From Ganoderma boninense (taxonomy: Eukaryota > Basidiomycota > Agaricomycetes > Polyporales > Polyporaceae), in the NCBI GenBank assembly GCA_002900995.3, contig CM035309.1:3044389-3108388 (forward strand): 64,000 bases of DNA. Reading direction: 5' to 3'. A program made the position numbers and the translations under genes. Numbering within the stretch: the stretch's first letter is position 1; each line of letters opens with the position of its first letter. Below are positions 1 through 12,473 of the stretch, piece after piece. The notes beneath the pieces were generated by a model, which saw nothing but the letters and a program-made list of their open reading frames with translations, was not told where the DNA came from and made no database searches.

Positions 1-2251
1 TTTCTGCGAAACTGCGCTGTCGTCGTACGGTATGTGGTTCGTCGATCTATGTCTTGGTCTATGTTCAAGTGATTGGTTCAAAGGCATGCAGGCTCATGTG
101 GAGGCCAGACATGAGCGCAGGAAATACGAACGCCACTCCAACCGGCTACATGCTGCAGATGGCAAGGAGCTCGATCTTAAAGGCTGTCATCGTGCTGGGT
201 GCTGATTTCGCCAATCGAACTTGCTATGCGCCATGATAAGACGGTCCCCGGCGTTCGTACGCACGCACCCCTGTCGCGGACCCGCCATCTTAGCGAGCCA
301 GCGCGTTGCTTGGTCGCGAATGTAGGCCATCCACCCTCCTTGTCGCCATTATTTGCTCACCTGTTTCCAAATATCTCCATAGCGCGGTCCTCGACCGCTC
401 GGCGCAGGTTTCAAGTGGATCTTCGACCCACTCGAATTTCTCGACCCCCAGTTCGCAACGAAGCTGACGTACTGTATCCCGGAAGCCGTGAACATCTATG
501 CCGTCCTTGCGGGGGTCAAGATGTACCATTCGCCTCGGCGTGAGGGGCTCAAGCATGACGCGCATATCCTCGCGGATGACGATATGGTACGACGGGAGCG
601 AGTCTCGCTCTTCGAACGCGATTTGGCTCCCACCCCATGTGAAATAAGTCAACGAGGTCGTGCTCGGCGGTATTGCGCAAGTCCTGAGCGGCTTTGTATA
701 GCAATCGTGCGGACCTGGGAGGGCAGTCAGACGCGTAGAGGATAAAGGGATTCGGTTACCAGCTGGCAGGATGGCAACGCGTCGACGGCAACGCGTCGAC
801 AGCAGGTGCGGGCCCATGCTCCTCCTCTGTTCCGTCTTGTGTCTCATTTTCGTCGTGTTAGGCATCTCGTTGGCTCAAGTTGGAGGACGTGTCGTCCATC
901 CTCGCTGTTTTTTGGTAGCCTCCGTGAGCGCAGTCGTACCCACCCCATCGGCCCAAGCATCCGTTGCCGGAGCAGCTCCTGAGTCTACGCTCTGCTCCCG
1001 CTTCGCCTGCCCCACCCGGCACACGTACATCCGCATCCCCCGCCCGGCTCTGTACCTGTCGTCCGTTGCCCCAGCGCCTCGACCCGCTCCTAGATATGGA
1101 TCTCGTAGCCCTGTCTGCCAACGTCCCACATTGTCGATCTTTCCTCGCGGACAGTGATCACTCAGGTCTGATTTCGAGGTGCCATCTGGACCTACCGGCC
1201 TCTCAGCGGATGGCTACAGCCTCGGCGAAGATGCGTTCGAGGCGCTGTTCGGGGCTGCAGGTAGCCGTGTCTCTGGACAGTGCTGTCCACACGAGCTGAA
1301 CGGGAACTTGTTCGCAGGATAGAAGGCCGATGTCGATATGCTACATGCGAATGAGGACCACGGAGTCCTCACATCACACACCCGAGTGACGGTCGGCGGC
1401 GGATGAAGGCGCGAGTGCGGACGGAGGCGATGACGAAAGGTGCAATGTGTTTCGTCGTTTGTGCCGTTCATGACATCTCCCCTCTCGCCTCTGTCATGAA
1501 ACACGCATCGCTGGCGCACTTCCCCATCTCGCGAAGGGCCCGCTATGTCTGGTACAGAGCCGTGTCGTCGGCTCTAGCTGAGAAGCTCAGCGCGGGAAGA
1601 TGGCCAGAGGCAATGACCACCTGGACAAACACAAGTCCGTCCGGACGTAGATGGACTTGGGAGTACGAATACCGGACTCTCTGTCAAGGACGACACGGTA
1701 GAGAGACCGACCTGTGGCTCAGCGCTCAGCGCCCAGGGACGGCTGGCTAGCTGACATACCAGGGCGCCAGATGTGCGCGCAACCATTCCTGCAGGACTCC
1801 CGGACTGGATGCGTACGGAATTGTGCTCGTGAGTTGGGTTGATCGATTGGGACGCGCAATTTCAACCACGACTCGTGGTGCGATGCGTGCAACTGCTATC
1901 GTATGAATCAAATTGTCACGCTTGGAAACACTTATGATTTCCAGTCCGGTGCTCGATGTAGTTTTTATTTTCCTAGGAACGGGGGACTAGAGGCAGGTCG
2001 AAATGGGAAGGACTGTCAGGACCAAGACTGCATTCCGTGTTGGAACACCATTCCGAAGCAGCCCGGCGCGTCAGCGTCCATCCGCCCGCCTTAGTCGTAC
2101 TATGCCCGCTGTCCCGGTCCCCATTCGGTCTTCCCCTGTTTCGTGTTCCTAGTGCCCTCTCCAAGTGCACTCATGCTTCTTCTCCAGGCTTGTCTCTAAC
2201 ATATAGCGTATCCCGTCGCTGTATCTTTCCTTGTCTGCCAGCACTCACCCT
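1..2251. repeat. Direct repeat block 1, copy A
   Basis: Nearly identical to 53782-56031 in the same orientation. Position 1 pairs with 53782, so the repeat probably begins before the window. Similarity ends close to 2251/56031, where copy A continues with CTGTGTAAAG and copy B with CTGTGACGTC. Most differences are one-base changes in homopolymers, for example five G against four near 492 and six T against five near 908; only a few are substitutions. A 14-bp unit is repeated twice near 773-800 in both copies. No coding region here is recognisable with confidence. Confidence 0.95.
290..865 (-). CDS. Unrecognised open reading frame in block 1, copy A
   Basis: A 191-codon open frame on the minus strand. 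The second half has a protein-like composition with no stops, including the stretches REDMRVMLEPLTPRR and ELGVEKFEWVEDPLETC. I do not recognise a family. In copy B (54414-54644 and 54277-54483) the same frame is broken by one-base differences, the clearest being a G run one base shorter. Either copy B is decayed or one copy contains sequencing errors. The amino-terminal third is low in information and may be non-coding or an intron. It could be one exon of a larger gene whose ends I cannot define. Confidence 0.3.
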   Translation of the reverse strand: MPNTTKMRHKTEQRRSMGPHLLSTRCRRRVAILPAGNRIPLSSTRLTALPGPHDCYTKPLRTCAIPPSTTSLTYFTWGGSQIAFEERDSLPSYHIVIREDMRVMLEPLTPRRMVHLDPRKDGIDVHGFRDTVRQLRCELGVEKFEWVEDPLETCAERSRTALWRYLETGEQIMATRRVDGLHSRPSNALAR

Positions 2252-2984
2252 GTGTAAAGGGAAATGGACTGTTAAAATGCAGATATAGAGACCATGCACA
2301 GCCGACTGGGCAAGGTCTCGAAGTATCATGGTTGCCCCGTAGTCGCTTGGCATGTATGAACGCACCGAGTGTTCCTCGATAGGTGCTACTCACGACCACC
2401 TCATCTGAATTCCAACAGAACTTAACCCCTGCTCCCGAAATCTTGTGGCCGTTGTGCCCTGCTGCAATAGGAGGCCATGATACGCCACGCTGGCATACGG
2501 ATGGCAGTCCCCTACAGTCCCCGCTCCAGGGGACGTCACTCACTTACTCATACTTTATGAAGCTTTGCATTAATCTAGGATAATGTGTTCGCTCGTCTCT
2601 TTCATACCCTTCGATGTCTCGGTTAACTTTACTCCCTGAACCGCAATTTGTGGGTTGTCCTCGCAAAACGCAAGACCTCGCGTAGCGCCCTAGTAAATGT
2701 TGATCCACTTCTGGTTCAATGCGGACCCTGCCAGTGCCGTACACGGCTCCTCGAAGAGCTGCGAAAGCCGATCTGCTGCAGTGGTGCTTCCATCAAGGCG
2801 GGTGACCTTCCGCCTCGAGAGTGGTCGTGTTCTCATGAACCGACGCCCCCTGCAGAAAAGACAGTTGCAGTCTCTGATTGCCCTTCTTCACTCTCTACTC
2901 TCGACGTACCTGAACGTCTCCAACATTGAAATTGTCTTTCTCAGCCACATATCTTCCAACTATCTCAACAGCCCCGTCGGTTGA

Positions 2985-4564
2985 GACGGCGGGAACATGG
3001 CGCTCCAAGGTATGTCCTCATTACGCATAGGCCTGCTCGCGTGGAGATGTGGAGTCGACACCCCGGCACCTAGTCGAAGCGTGCAGATACGAGTGCCTTC
3101 TCATGTGATGCATTTTAGAGCTCATCGTTTATTTTCGCAGGTTTCCCTCGTGACGAATCGGGCCTCTTCCGGAAAGTACGTCTCTATCACTTAATACCTT
3201 CGACTCATGCATTGCAACAGAGGTGGAGAAGCCTTTTGCGCGGTACGAGGGGCAGTTTCAGGAGACTCTTTCAGGCCAGCCGCTTGGTGAAAACACTAGT
3301 AAGATCCGCACTCCTACCGCGTTTAAAGATGCTGTTCTCTGCCCCTCGATGTCTACCCCGGGCACTTCGTGCAGCCCTCCCGGATCTCTTCAGCGTCTCT
3401 CTTCCCCCACCATGCCCGTATCGAAGTACCGCAAGCAGCACTTGAAGGCAGGGCGACAGAGGAAATGAGTGACGGCTAAGCAGGTCAGCAGTGGGCAAGT
3501 CGTCAAGATCAGTCGCGGGGTGAAAAGGTGCGCCCGAGAACGCATCATTGACGCTTCCAAGGACGCATCTAGCAGGCTCGGGTGTGGCAATGTCCTGGAC
3601 GGCATGGCCCATGACGCTTTATCTCAGGTCCTTCATCCCGGCGATCCTATTCTCACGGAGTTTTCCCTCGCTTTTGAGGACGTATTCATAGCGAGCACGG
3701 TTCATAGCGTTGGACGACGATAACGACTTTGACTCACTGGAGCACCCAGTGGAGGAGCTGATCGCGAAATATGGATATGCAGAGGTGGAATGGTACGGAA
3801 AGTATGAGTGGTCGTCTTGTGATTGATTATGTCCGATCCTAGCTGGCAATCAACAAGTCCTCTGCTCTTTAGCAGTCCAACCATATGACGAGAAATGGGA
3901 TCTCGGGGTAAAGCTTGCCCTCTCTGACTTGTTCGAAGAGTTTCGCGGCGTGTACCAGATCCAAGAGAAGGAGGTCCACAGGCGCTCTGGAGCAGACTCA
4001 GATTTCCTGCTGTGTCGGTGGGGATATCTTACGGTGATGGCCAGCAGGTGCGTATAATGTTTATTGCACTACACATCTAGCCATTTAACGATTCCCAGAG
4101 GGTCGGCAACCTCGCCCATTCTCAACACAACCATGCTGTATTGGCTGTCCTCCTTGAGTCCACTGCGCTGCGACGAATAGCGAACTTCGCAGCCTGTATG
4201 TTTTCTGTTCAGGGTTACCACCACCTTTGTCGGCGTTGACTTCATTCTCATTCGTCGTCTCATCTTTCAGTCGCGCTTCGCATGACCGCGCCCGATCTGC
4301 ATGGCTTCTATGCAGATACCCTCGAGGAAGACTGTGAGCGTTACCCCGAACTTTATCGCAACTTTCAATAATGCATTTGCTAGAGCGACTTTAAATCTCG
4401 GCCCCTATACTACAACTCGTATTCACACCGACCACTACAACCACTATGACGATTTGTGCGCTATCACCGCCCTCGGTAGCTACGACTACAAGGTCCGCGG
4501 ACAGCTTGTGCTCAAGAAGCTCAAGTTGATCATACGTTTTCCACACGGGTCCACGATTTGATTC
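2985..4564 (+). pseudogene. Decayed TET/JBP-like 2OG-Fe(II) dioxygenase
   Basis: Ordered pieces of the large TET/JBP dioxygenase family found in mushroom genomes appear in several frames. Piece 1 is VEKPFARYEGQFQETL near 3223 and continues to PVSKYRKQHLK near 3450. A glycine-rich piece, FPAVSVGISYGDGQQ, lies near 4003 and is out of frame with its surroundings. Later pieces are HSQHNHAVLAVLLES near 4115 and LHGFYADTLEEDCERYPE near 4298. The catalytic core at 4380-4561 keeps an HxD iron-binding motif (RIHTDHY), followed by ALGSYDYKVRGQLVLKKL and FPHGSTI, then a stop. The distal histidine and the 2-oxoglutarate-binding arginine are missing. Two clean introns near 3011-3140 and 3175-3220 show descent from a spliced gene. 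Family assignment rests on recalled motif patterns; a related prolyl-hydroxylase-like family is the alternative. The copy cannot make an enzyme. Confidence 0.6.
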
Positions 4565-5698
4565 CCTCGGCCGGATAGGGTGCGGGCATCAGACTCAGCG
4601 TTCGTTCTTTAGCGGCGGTGGATAGTTCAACTGCACACCCAGACAGCGCTGGAAGCAGTCAGTGAATAGGCTGTCAACGTGGACGCAGTTCAAGGAGCGC
4701 TGGGACTTAAACTAGATATCTTGAGCTGAGCTTGGGGCCATGCACTTGGTAGGGATTAATCGTCGTCAGCGATCAGGATAGATAATCAGAGAAGGAACTT
4801 GAACGGGACGGACACGCTATTTTCTTGGCCGGAATGCAATTGCAGGCATCTTAGCCCCTGACAGATGGTAGCCGACGGCCTTTGAGAAGATGCTGAATGT
4901 CCAGGAAGAGTTGAAGTTCGTCAATGAAACGTGACCTCCACCCCACTAAAGATTGTTCCGCTAGCAGGATCCGGAGAGGAATGGAAGGGTCACGAGGTTC
5001 GAGGACAGCTGGTTCAGCCGAAGAGATGAGCGACGTCAAGGGTGGCTCGCTGGCCTCTGATCGGAACTTCACGTTGAAGCCTGGGAGAAACAGAATAGGT
5101 AGGTGCATCCCAGGCGTTGCTATAATATATGGCCCAGGAAAATGAAGCGTCTGTAATAAATCCGCACGGCGGGCTGGTACATCTCCTACTGGGGCGTTAC
5201 GTCACGCACTAATATTTCCGCACAGGCAATGTGCGTGTGACTTCGGACTCAGCCTGGAAACAGTGCTGCATTTTCTCTGGGCTGCATCATCCCCCAGGTA
5301 CACTGCTTCAGGACTTGATACGCCCTCTCCTTGAGATAACTCGTCTGTTGTCACGTCGAAATATTGCTTCCTCATAGCCATAGGCGATTTGGAGGGACCG
5401 TGCCCTGTTCTGTCACTTCGCCGCTCGCCCTCCCCCATATCACTAACTACCAACTCTCTTTTAGGAGATCACGATATACCACTGGCATACATGCAAGCTC
5501 AAGCGATAGGCACCATCCTCCTCTCTGGGCCTTCCTGAGGATAAAAAGCAAAGACGCCGAGCAGAAGTTACCCCTCGCACAGACCCCCGGAGCCGTTTAC
5601 GTTTAATAAATCGCTTCCCATCCTTTTGACGTATACATAACCCCCTTCACATTGAATTCGCCTCTCACGACCCGCCACTTCATGCTGGTGTGCGAGCC
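4565..5698. other. No recognisable gene
   Basis: About 1.1 kb between the dioxygenase remnant and the next gene. Short open frames occur on both strands (for example 4924-5145 plus and 5202-5453 minus), but none joins through splice sites or resembles a known protein. The last few hundred bases may be the promoter of the gene starting at 5699. Confidence 0.5.
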
Positions 5699-6362
5699 AT
5701 GGACTCTTACGTGTCTACCTTCGATGCTATCGTGGTGCCCGCCGACAGCCGCCCGCCTCATGTAGTCCCGCTCATGATCACCACTGTCCAAATCCCTGCT
5801 AATGCTGGAACCTCAGCCCCATATACTCGCAGTGGACTCGCACCTCATCCGGAGGTATACATGGACTGCATTGACGACCAGCTCGGCTCCCAAGCATGGC
5901 GATACCAGGTGCGTCTCGTTTGCTCTTGATCCCTGCTTGGGCACCGTGATGATCGATGAATCTTCGCTGTTTTGCGTATGTACCCCTCCCCTACAGCTCA
6001 TACAATCACTGGACTACATGATGAAGGGGTTGCAGATGCCGTACATCATCTTCTATCCTGTCATCTCGCGAGACGGAACGCCGTTCCCGGTGAACAAATG
6101 CATACGGGAAATCCAAAAGGAGAGGCGCGTCCAGGTTGCGGCGCAGGAAGGTCCTCCTTTGAAAAACGTCTGCGATGAGGCACGGGCGTGGAGAGGAAAC
6201 ATTGTAATAGCAAAGTACGGCGATAGTGATTACTCCTCTATGATCGATGCCTCTATGGCAGACTTCCCCATCGTCAAGAACTATCTTTCTACTCATGGCA
6301 CACCATTCCCAGCCTTGGTGAGCAAGTTTATGATTGAGAAAATATGCAATTTGTGGTGTTAA
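5699..6362 (+). CDS. Small conserved-looking basidiomycete protein, function unknown
   Basis: Two exons fit without a frame break: 5699-5908 (70 codons) and 5997-6362, separated by an 88-nt intron starting GTGCGT and ending CTACAG. The spliced product is about 191 aa. Exon 2 carries the most protein-like stretches: PYIIFYPVISRDGTPFPVNK, then ARAWRGNIVIAKYGDSDY and ASMADFPIVKNYLSTHGTPF. I have an impression of similar short proteins in other mushroom genomes but cannot name a function. An alternative 3' end is plausible: a donor GTGAGC near 6318 and an acceptor TGTAG near 6385 would replace the last residues and stop near 6448. A further small intron around 6120 is possible. No signal peptide or membrane segment is visible. 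It lies within the copy-A-only interval between the duplicated blocks. Confidence 0.6.
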
Positions 6363-6448
6363 TGCTGACATATTTTTTCATGTAGGACACCTCTGCATCG
6401 GTTGTTCCATGTCCAGGTTCAGCCACGCGAACAATTTCCTGGTGCTAA

Positions 6449-8951
6449 AACACGGGCAGTCACCACCCGACTGGGAAGGGGGTCTTTGGTTTTGACCATG
6501 TACGTTGTGCGACCCCGGAAGTGGGTTTTAATCAGTATTACGTGTCGCTGCACATAGGCTCTCGTCGGCCTTGAAATACCTGTCTTGCTCCTTCTCAGAT
6601 CTACATTTCTGACTCTGCCCTAACCACAGTGTGTGATATCCACTTTCTAGAGCCCATGGAATCAGACGTCGTGATTCGGTGAGGTTCCAGAGTAGTGAGT
6701 TGGAGACGTCCTCATGACTGTCCCGCTACCTACAACGTAGCATTAATGTCATGCTAATGGATGATGAGTAAGCTGCGAAGATCTACCTGAGGGAGGCAGG
6801 CGAAGAGAACCAAGCCGTGAGAGCTTGATTTGACGGAACGTCGGAATTTAGGGCTCCTCATCGATTGGGGTAGCATAGCGTGCGAATCCAGAGGAAAGAT
6901 TAGCACCATCCAGAGAAGTCCAGACTTATTACTGAAGAACGGCATACCAGAGTCTAAAGCACTCAAAGGAAGCAGAACATCGATGAGCCATGTGAGGATA
7001 TTTGGCAGCTTGACGGGCGTGTCCTTCGCAAGGGTGGTAACACTACATTTCGCCCTGACACCTGAGATCGGTCCCGCCAGTCAGACACACGGTGCCTAGG
7101 CTGTAGGCTGGGCCTGGTTGCTGAATTGGGCCCACTTCGGTGGGTAGGTGCGGTTGCGTATCCTTCCGACTTGAGATGTGTCCTGATGAGCGCCGAGATT
7201 TCATGTACCGCACCCGCTATAGAATGAGGAGCACATAGTGGAATATTCTCCAGCTATTATGCCAAGGCCCGTTATTAGCTTATGTGAGGAGAATCGCTGA
7301 ATCGAGATGCTAGACGAAAGCCAAACTCGAGAGGGCGGTGGTGAGTGACTCGAACCACGTTGGACCTGGTCCGGGCACTTGTGCATACGCACAGAGGTCT
7401 GTGCACCTTGCAGACGCACAGACCCTTCCCCGCGCAAGCCACCAGCGGAACGCAGGCGCGAAATTGCGGGTTTGGGCGGTGGAGTTGTGGACACCCCTGG
7501 GGTCGGTTTTGGTCGGACAGCTTGTTGTCTCTGTCAGAGGAGGGTGGGGTTTGGATTGCACATTGCTCGCGGACGCAGTACGAACTGGATTTTCTTCGGG
7601 ATAAGCTTATCAACCGTGTGTTGATGCCGACATGATCCAACTCAACCTGCACTTATATTACCAGATGCTCGCCAAGTGGCTGCTTGTAAGACACCGTTTA
7701 ACTTGACATGATACTGGCCTGGTCTCGTCCGCTCCTCTAGAATATTAGATATGAAGTTCTCCCATTGTGTGCCTTCCGGGTCAAACAGTAATAAACGACA
7801 TACCCTAAGGTACAGCATTGCTCAAGTCCGAAGAATCCATATTGCATCGGTTTGTACTACCAGCAAGCTCTTCCCAATATGAGATCCTCTCCGCTCTGCG
7901 GCCAAGCTGTCCTGTTCTGGAGAGATAAACTTCGAGGTCATCGAATTATTTTTTGGGTGGCGGAACACAAAGTTATTCGGAGCGGGGCGATGGACTCGGA
8001 CTCCAGTGAGCTAACGGCCCAGACTGTGGATGTGCGCGGGTTCGAGGCTTTCGACGCAGAAGCAGGCACCGCACGCGGACGGGGACGTAGAGGTACGAAA
8101 CCTGTCTCATGAGCACTTGGAGCGACGCGATTTTGGAGGTCGGAGCAAGGATAAGGGGACTTGGCCTGACGGACAAGGACCGCGCTCCGACACGGAGGAT
8201 GGCGGACTCACCTAGGACCAATCCCGCCCATGAGCTAGTATGTGCCGCGGCTGCGTCGCGCTCCAACACCTCCCAGCGAATGTGATTGCCAGTGCGTAGC
8301 TGGCGAAGACGAATGCGGTAGCATTCACAAATCCCGCTGGCAGTGCAGTTCGAGATGGGAGGTGCGGGAGAGGCACGAAACCGCCCTCACATAGGTACAC
8401 TCACCTGCATCTCGCGTTTACTAGTAGGAGGGCTCCACTCCGGCGCCGCGGCTGGGGGCTGTGATGAGCGAAGGTGTAAGGGCCGAGAGCTGATGGTCCA
8501 GTAGAATCAGGGGTCGAGCGCGGTACGGGTGTCGAATGGGTGAGTGAGTACGAGGAGATAGAGCAAAAGAGAGAGGTGTGTCCGATGGCCACCCGACGCG
8601 AGCTGGCTAGTCGGCCGTCCCACGAAATGGCGTCATTGATTAACGCCATAGAGGGCCGGCAACATTCTGCGAAGGCGGCGCTGGACAGGTGCCAGTGTCA
8701 CGGTGAGGATTCTCGACATCGCGAAGCGTCAAGAAGTTGATGCCTGTCGGGAACGCGCCCCCCGCCCTTCCCGATTCGTATCGGCCGTTCTGCGCCCCCC
8801 AGTTTTGTTCACCAAAGTGAAAACGGTGGGCAGGCAAACAAACTGTGCAACGAAATTAAAAATAAGACATGCATAGAGTCTTGTATGATTTCGCTGAGTT
8901 ACGAGTGGCTGTATCTTCACGAAATCATGCAAAACGAGTAAACAAGGAAGA
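6449..8951. other. No recognisable gene
   Basis: Roughly 2.5 kb with several short overlapping open frames on both strands, densest at 7201-7652 and 7973-8269, where multiple frames are open because the local base composition disfavours stops. None has a family motif or a convincing splice structure. I see no repeat or RNA gene here. Confidence 0.5.
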
Positions 8952-9032
8952 GGTCACGCTTAGGCTCGAACCAACGCATCTCATTCTAGACCGCGCCATT
9001 AGCAATAGCATTTACCACTACACCATGTATCC
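8952..9032 (-). tRNA. tRNA-like element with internal A and B boxes
   Basis: On the minus strand an A box TGGTGTAGTGGT (9014-9025) is followed by a B box GGTTCGAGCC (8963-8972) at normal tRNA spacing. A D arm can be drawn with the standard AGTGGTAA loop. Two anticodon arms compete: one pairs fully and would present GCT (Ser), but it leaves no bases for the 3' side of the D stem; the other keeps the D stem but lacks the invariant T33. A 3-bp variable arm is possible. The acceptor stem pairs at only five of seven positions, and one T-stem pair is mismatched. This fits a degenerate tRNA gene or the head of a tRNA-derived SINE better than a working tRNA. Confidence 0.35.
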
Positions 9033-9244
9033 TTGTGTTGCAAGCAAACTAATTTGCACATATTGGCATTCTGCTCCGTGTCAGTGCGCATTTAACAACA
9101 CCCAGAATCACCCATGTGGCATAAAGCAGTCATGGCGGCTGAGCAGTGCGAGTGCCAGGGCGATCACTGTAGAAATCCAGACGCGATGTTCACCGCAACT
9201 GGAGTCGCACATGAGTAGCATGCTAAACAGATTACGGCACGTTT

Positions 9245-10125
9245 CAGTTGGACGAGAGCCGTACGGGTTCGTTCTCTGATACAGTCGCGCTCGCGCCCCG
9301 GTTGGGGGACCACGCACAAGCCAGCACGGGCCCGGTATGGCCTTCGAGCATCGCAGTTTCGCACACATCTGGACTGAACCCATAGTCCCAAACTGCAGCG
9401 TTCTTGTTATCGCCGGCCGATAAAAAATATTGGATGTCCAGGGACAATGTGAGCGACAGTTGATCCTCGACACCATACCGTCGGGTCCACGGCCCCAGAC
9501 GTGATCTATCGCCCGCACGGGGAGGACCGAGCTCTCAACAAGGTATCCGCGCCATTCCTAGGCTTTAACTCAGCCGCTCGATACCTGTCGACACCTCCCA
9601 GACCTATGCTGCGGTCCTTGGACTTGCTGTCGACACGCTGAGGACGAGCAACCTGTCAGGCGAGAAGGAGACATCGCCGTGCCGCCCATTTGCGCGAGTA
9701 TGCGACCAGTCTTCGTACGCCAACAGCATTGATCCCGAGGCGCGTGCTTTCGCTTGTGGGGTCGAACGCGACAATGACGTTGCGCATCTCTGAATGACCC
9801 CCGCCACCTTCGTCGGCATCGTTAGCGGAGTCGTCAGAGGTGGAGTTCCAGAAGAATCGGTCTAGTGAGCACGACGCGACGTTCGCGATGCAGCACTCGC
9901 CACGACGCGACGCGCACGTGGCTACGATGCCTCGGCGGAGAACGTGACTGAATCTATGGTGGCCGTGAGCTGGACGAGTGTGCGCCGGCGATATGTCATG
10001 GTGGTGCAGTCAACGGCCGCGCAGTTCTATCCTCCGATCCGCTTGCGATCGTGTCGCCGTCCTGGGACCACGCGCATGTCAGGACAGGCCCGGTGTGGCC
10101 CTCCTGCATGGTGAGATTGTATGCC
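9245..10125 (-). pseudogene. Decayed WD40-repeat gene, two related fragments
   Basis: Two minus-strand fragments contain the same WD40 core. The upstream one (about 10008-10120) reads EGHTGPVLTCAWSQDG followed by TIASGSEDRTAR. The downstream one (about 9275-9450) reads AAVWDYGFSPDVCETAML and then EGHTGPVLACAWSPNRG. Between them, 9604-9819 has a weak SFSPDRLLVLS stretch. No single frame connects the pieces and stops interrupt every path. The EGHTGPVL core, placed after the inter-blade segment, resembles RAE1/Gle2-type mRNA-export propellers, but that is only an impression. Repetition of the core about 0.75 kb apart could be two blades of one propeller or a partial tandem duplication. It sits next to another decayed gene of the same orientation. 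Confidence 0.5.
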
Positions 10126-10424
10126 CCCCGAGTGTGACTTAGGTGCAACACCGCGGGCGTTCCGTTCTGGCTCCTAAGACGAGAGATCGGCTGTCATGGG
10201 AGAATATGGATAGCCTGACAGACTATCAGCTGTGTAGGACCCATCTGAGGAGTATCGCTCCGCTGGTGGCAACCCAGAAGAGTCCAGGGACCCAAACGGC
10301 ACCCATTCGCCATCCCGGAAGACGACGAGGGCCCGGACGCCGTCGTGGTGTGGAGGTGCAGAGAAGGACAGATGGACGATTACTTGCAGTCCAGTTTCCG
10401 CACAGATACATGTATCGAGACTCA

Positions 10425-10970
10425 CTTTCGCAGCGCTCCGTCGTCACTACGCCACGGCCATCGAGCAACATCCCTCCGGCAGTTCGGCGTGCGGTAGAAA
10501 ATGGGACCTCCGCATGAACCTAAATAGCCTCCCATTAGTGCCAGTACCGGTACCTGTAGCTCGCGTTGAGGGAACACCAACGCACCTCCGCATTTCTTGT
10601 GCGAGTCCACCGCCTTGCACTCGTACCAGGTCTGCCTCGGACCCATCTGCGCGCGCCACTTTTCGTCCTCCAAGGATACGTCCTCGAATAGTCCACCTGG
10701 CACGTCCACCACGAGCTGCCAAATATCCCCGTAGCTGTGCTTGCCGGCAGGGACCCAGGACATGTTCGTATGCCCGCCGAAGAGGAAGATCTTCCCCATT
10801 GCGGAGTCGGCGATGAGCTGGCCTTGCGCCCGGTGCGTAAGAAAGCTCAGCGGCATGATTACAGGTCGCCACTGCGGCGTAGGAGAGATGTGATTGAGGA
10901 TGAACGTGTCCGAGAAGTAATGGAATCCGTAGCACGTACTGGACGACTCGTAATACGGCAGCGCATAATT
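10425..10970 (-). pseudogene. Decayed kelch/MYND-finger protein gene
   Basis: The minus-strand frame begins NYALPYYESSSTCYGFHYF and continues through FILNHISPTPQWRPVI to GKIFLFGGHTNMSWVPAGK and SYGDIWQLVVDVPGG. GKIFLFGG followed by DIWQL is a kelch blade. After it, YECKAVDSHKKCGG and IFYRTPNC match the place where related mushroom proteins carry a C-terminal MYND zinc finger, but at least one of the paired cysteines is missing and the frame breaks around 10500. No start codon or upstream blades are evident, so the copy is truncated at both ends. Orientation matches the WD40 remnant just downstream. Confidence 0.55.
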
Positions 10971-12473
10971 GTACCCTCAGAACATGATCGTCGATGTTCG
11001 GGTTCTACGTCGCCGGTAAGGCTCAGAAATGGAGCAGGGAATGAATCGACTCACGTAGCACATCGACATCTCCGCGCGCAGACTCCATTTGATCAGACCG
11101 CCTCTCTGTCTCAGGCATTCGAGATCCACTCCTAAAGCTGGGCAAGGACTTGAGGCGCCATCTTCGCCCGAAAACTGAAGCTGACACCATTCGGATTGTT
11201 GTGGGAAAGAAGTCTAGTCGAGAGACTGGAGGGAATGGAGAAGACGATGATTGTTTAGAAAGTTTCTTGGCCGGAGAGGAAAAGGCAGTCCATACTTTCT
11301 ATGACGAGTCTTTCGTGTTGCTCGAACCGCCAAGGAACAGGTGCAAGTGGTGAACCACTGCATGCACATCTTACGAATGCATCTTCTTGTGTGAATTCAA
11401 TCAGAAATGTTCTAAATTAAAGAAAGGCGCGAGGCGTCTGGGTCATCCAGTTCTCGAGGTGTGAAACACTCAAACTGCGGCTACTTAAGCGGCGGACTTA
11501 TGGGGAGATGTCGGGGGTTTTGATCAAAGGCAAAGCAAGACTTGGCGGGAGTATCTCACATAAATTGAACCGGAATCTCCCTCCATGTCTATCTGGACCT
11601 CCCTTCTAACCACCTTGATGGACCGCCGAGCTGGATTCCGAAAGACAAAGTTCCCGGAGCCGAGGGAGGAAGGGTCAGATAGGTTAAGGTGGTAAGGGAA
11701 TTGATGTGGCAACGGAAGAAGGTACGAGTTTCCTACGAACGCCACGTTGAGAGTTTCGCCTTGTCCGTTTCGGGGTCAGTCGATACATACAATCATATGT
11801 TAAATAGCTGATGGGGCAGGGAATTCCCCCTGACGCAGTGGAAATGTGCTCTGCTCGATCGGCGTTGTGGTGTTCGAGCCTTGCAGGGGGTTTTTATTTT
11901 GCTCCATGCCCAACTCCTTCTTGGCGCCTAGACAGGATACCTGCAACTGAGGCTGCTCGCCCACGGTATTCATTGTATGCTGCGCATCGAGTATGCCTTG
12001 AATCATAGTCCCTCAATATGCTGTATACCGTCTTAGTAGGGTCAAAACGACTGGACGTCAGCGTTATATATAGCTGAATTTCATAAAAAGATCAAGTGGA
12101 ACACGCTCTGACAAGACGAGGAGGTCAATTCAAACTGAATAGCATTCATTGCGAAGCGATAGATATACATCAAGAGAGAAGTCAATCCACAACAGGAGCC
12201 AACGAGAAATGAAGAACTCGTCCTAAAGCCGAAGTAGTTTTGTGCAGCGAGAAAGCAGCGAACTAGGGGAGATAGAGAATAATAAGTAGGTATAGGCTGG
12301 TAAGCGAACGCAGCAGTAAGCTCTCCCTGGGATACCCCAAATGGCGCAGGGCTACAGGTCCTTGATTGTAGCGCAGTGACGACGATGAATGATGCTTTTA
12401 TGAATGGAGGGGCCATATCGACAGCTATCAGGAAAGCTATGGCGAGGAGACAAGACAACCGTCGGCGTACTCT
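10971..12473. other. No recognisable gene
   Basis: About 1.5 kb. A 125-codon minus-strand frame (12081-12458) is rich in hydrophobic and serine residues but has no motif. An AT-rich stretch near 12055-12090 may be the 3' flank of the large minus-strand gene that ends at 12474. Confidence 0.5.
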
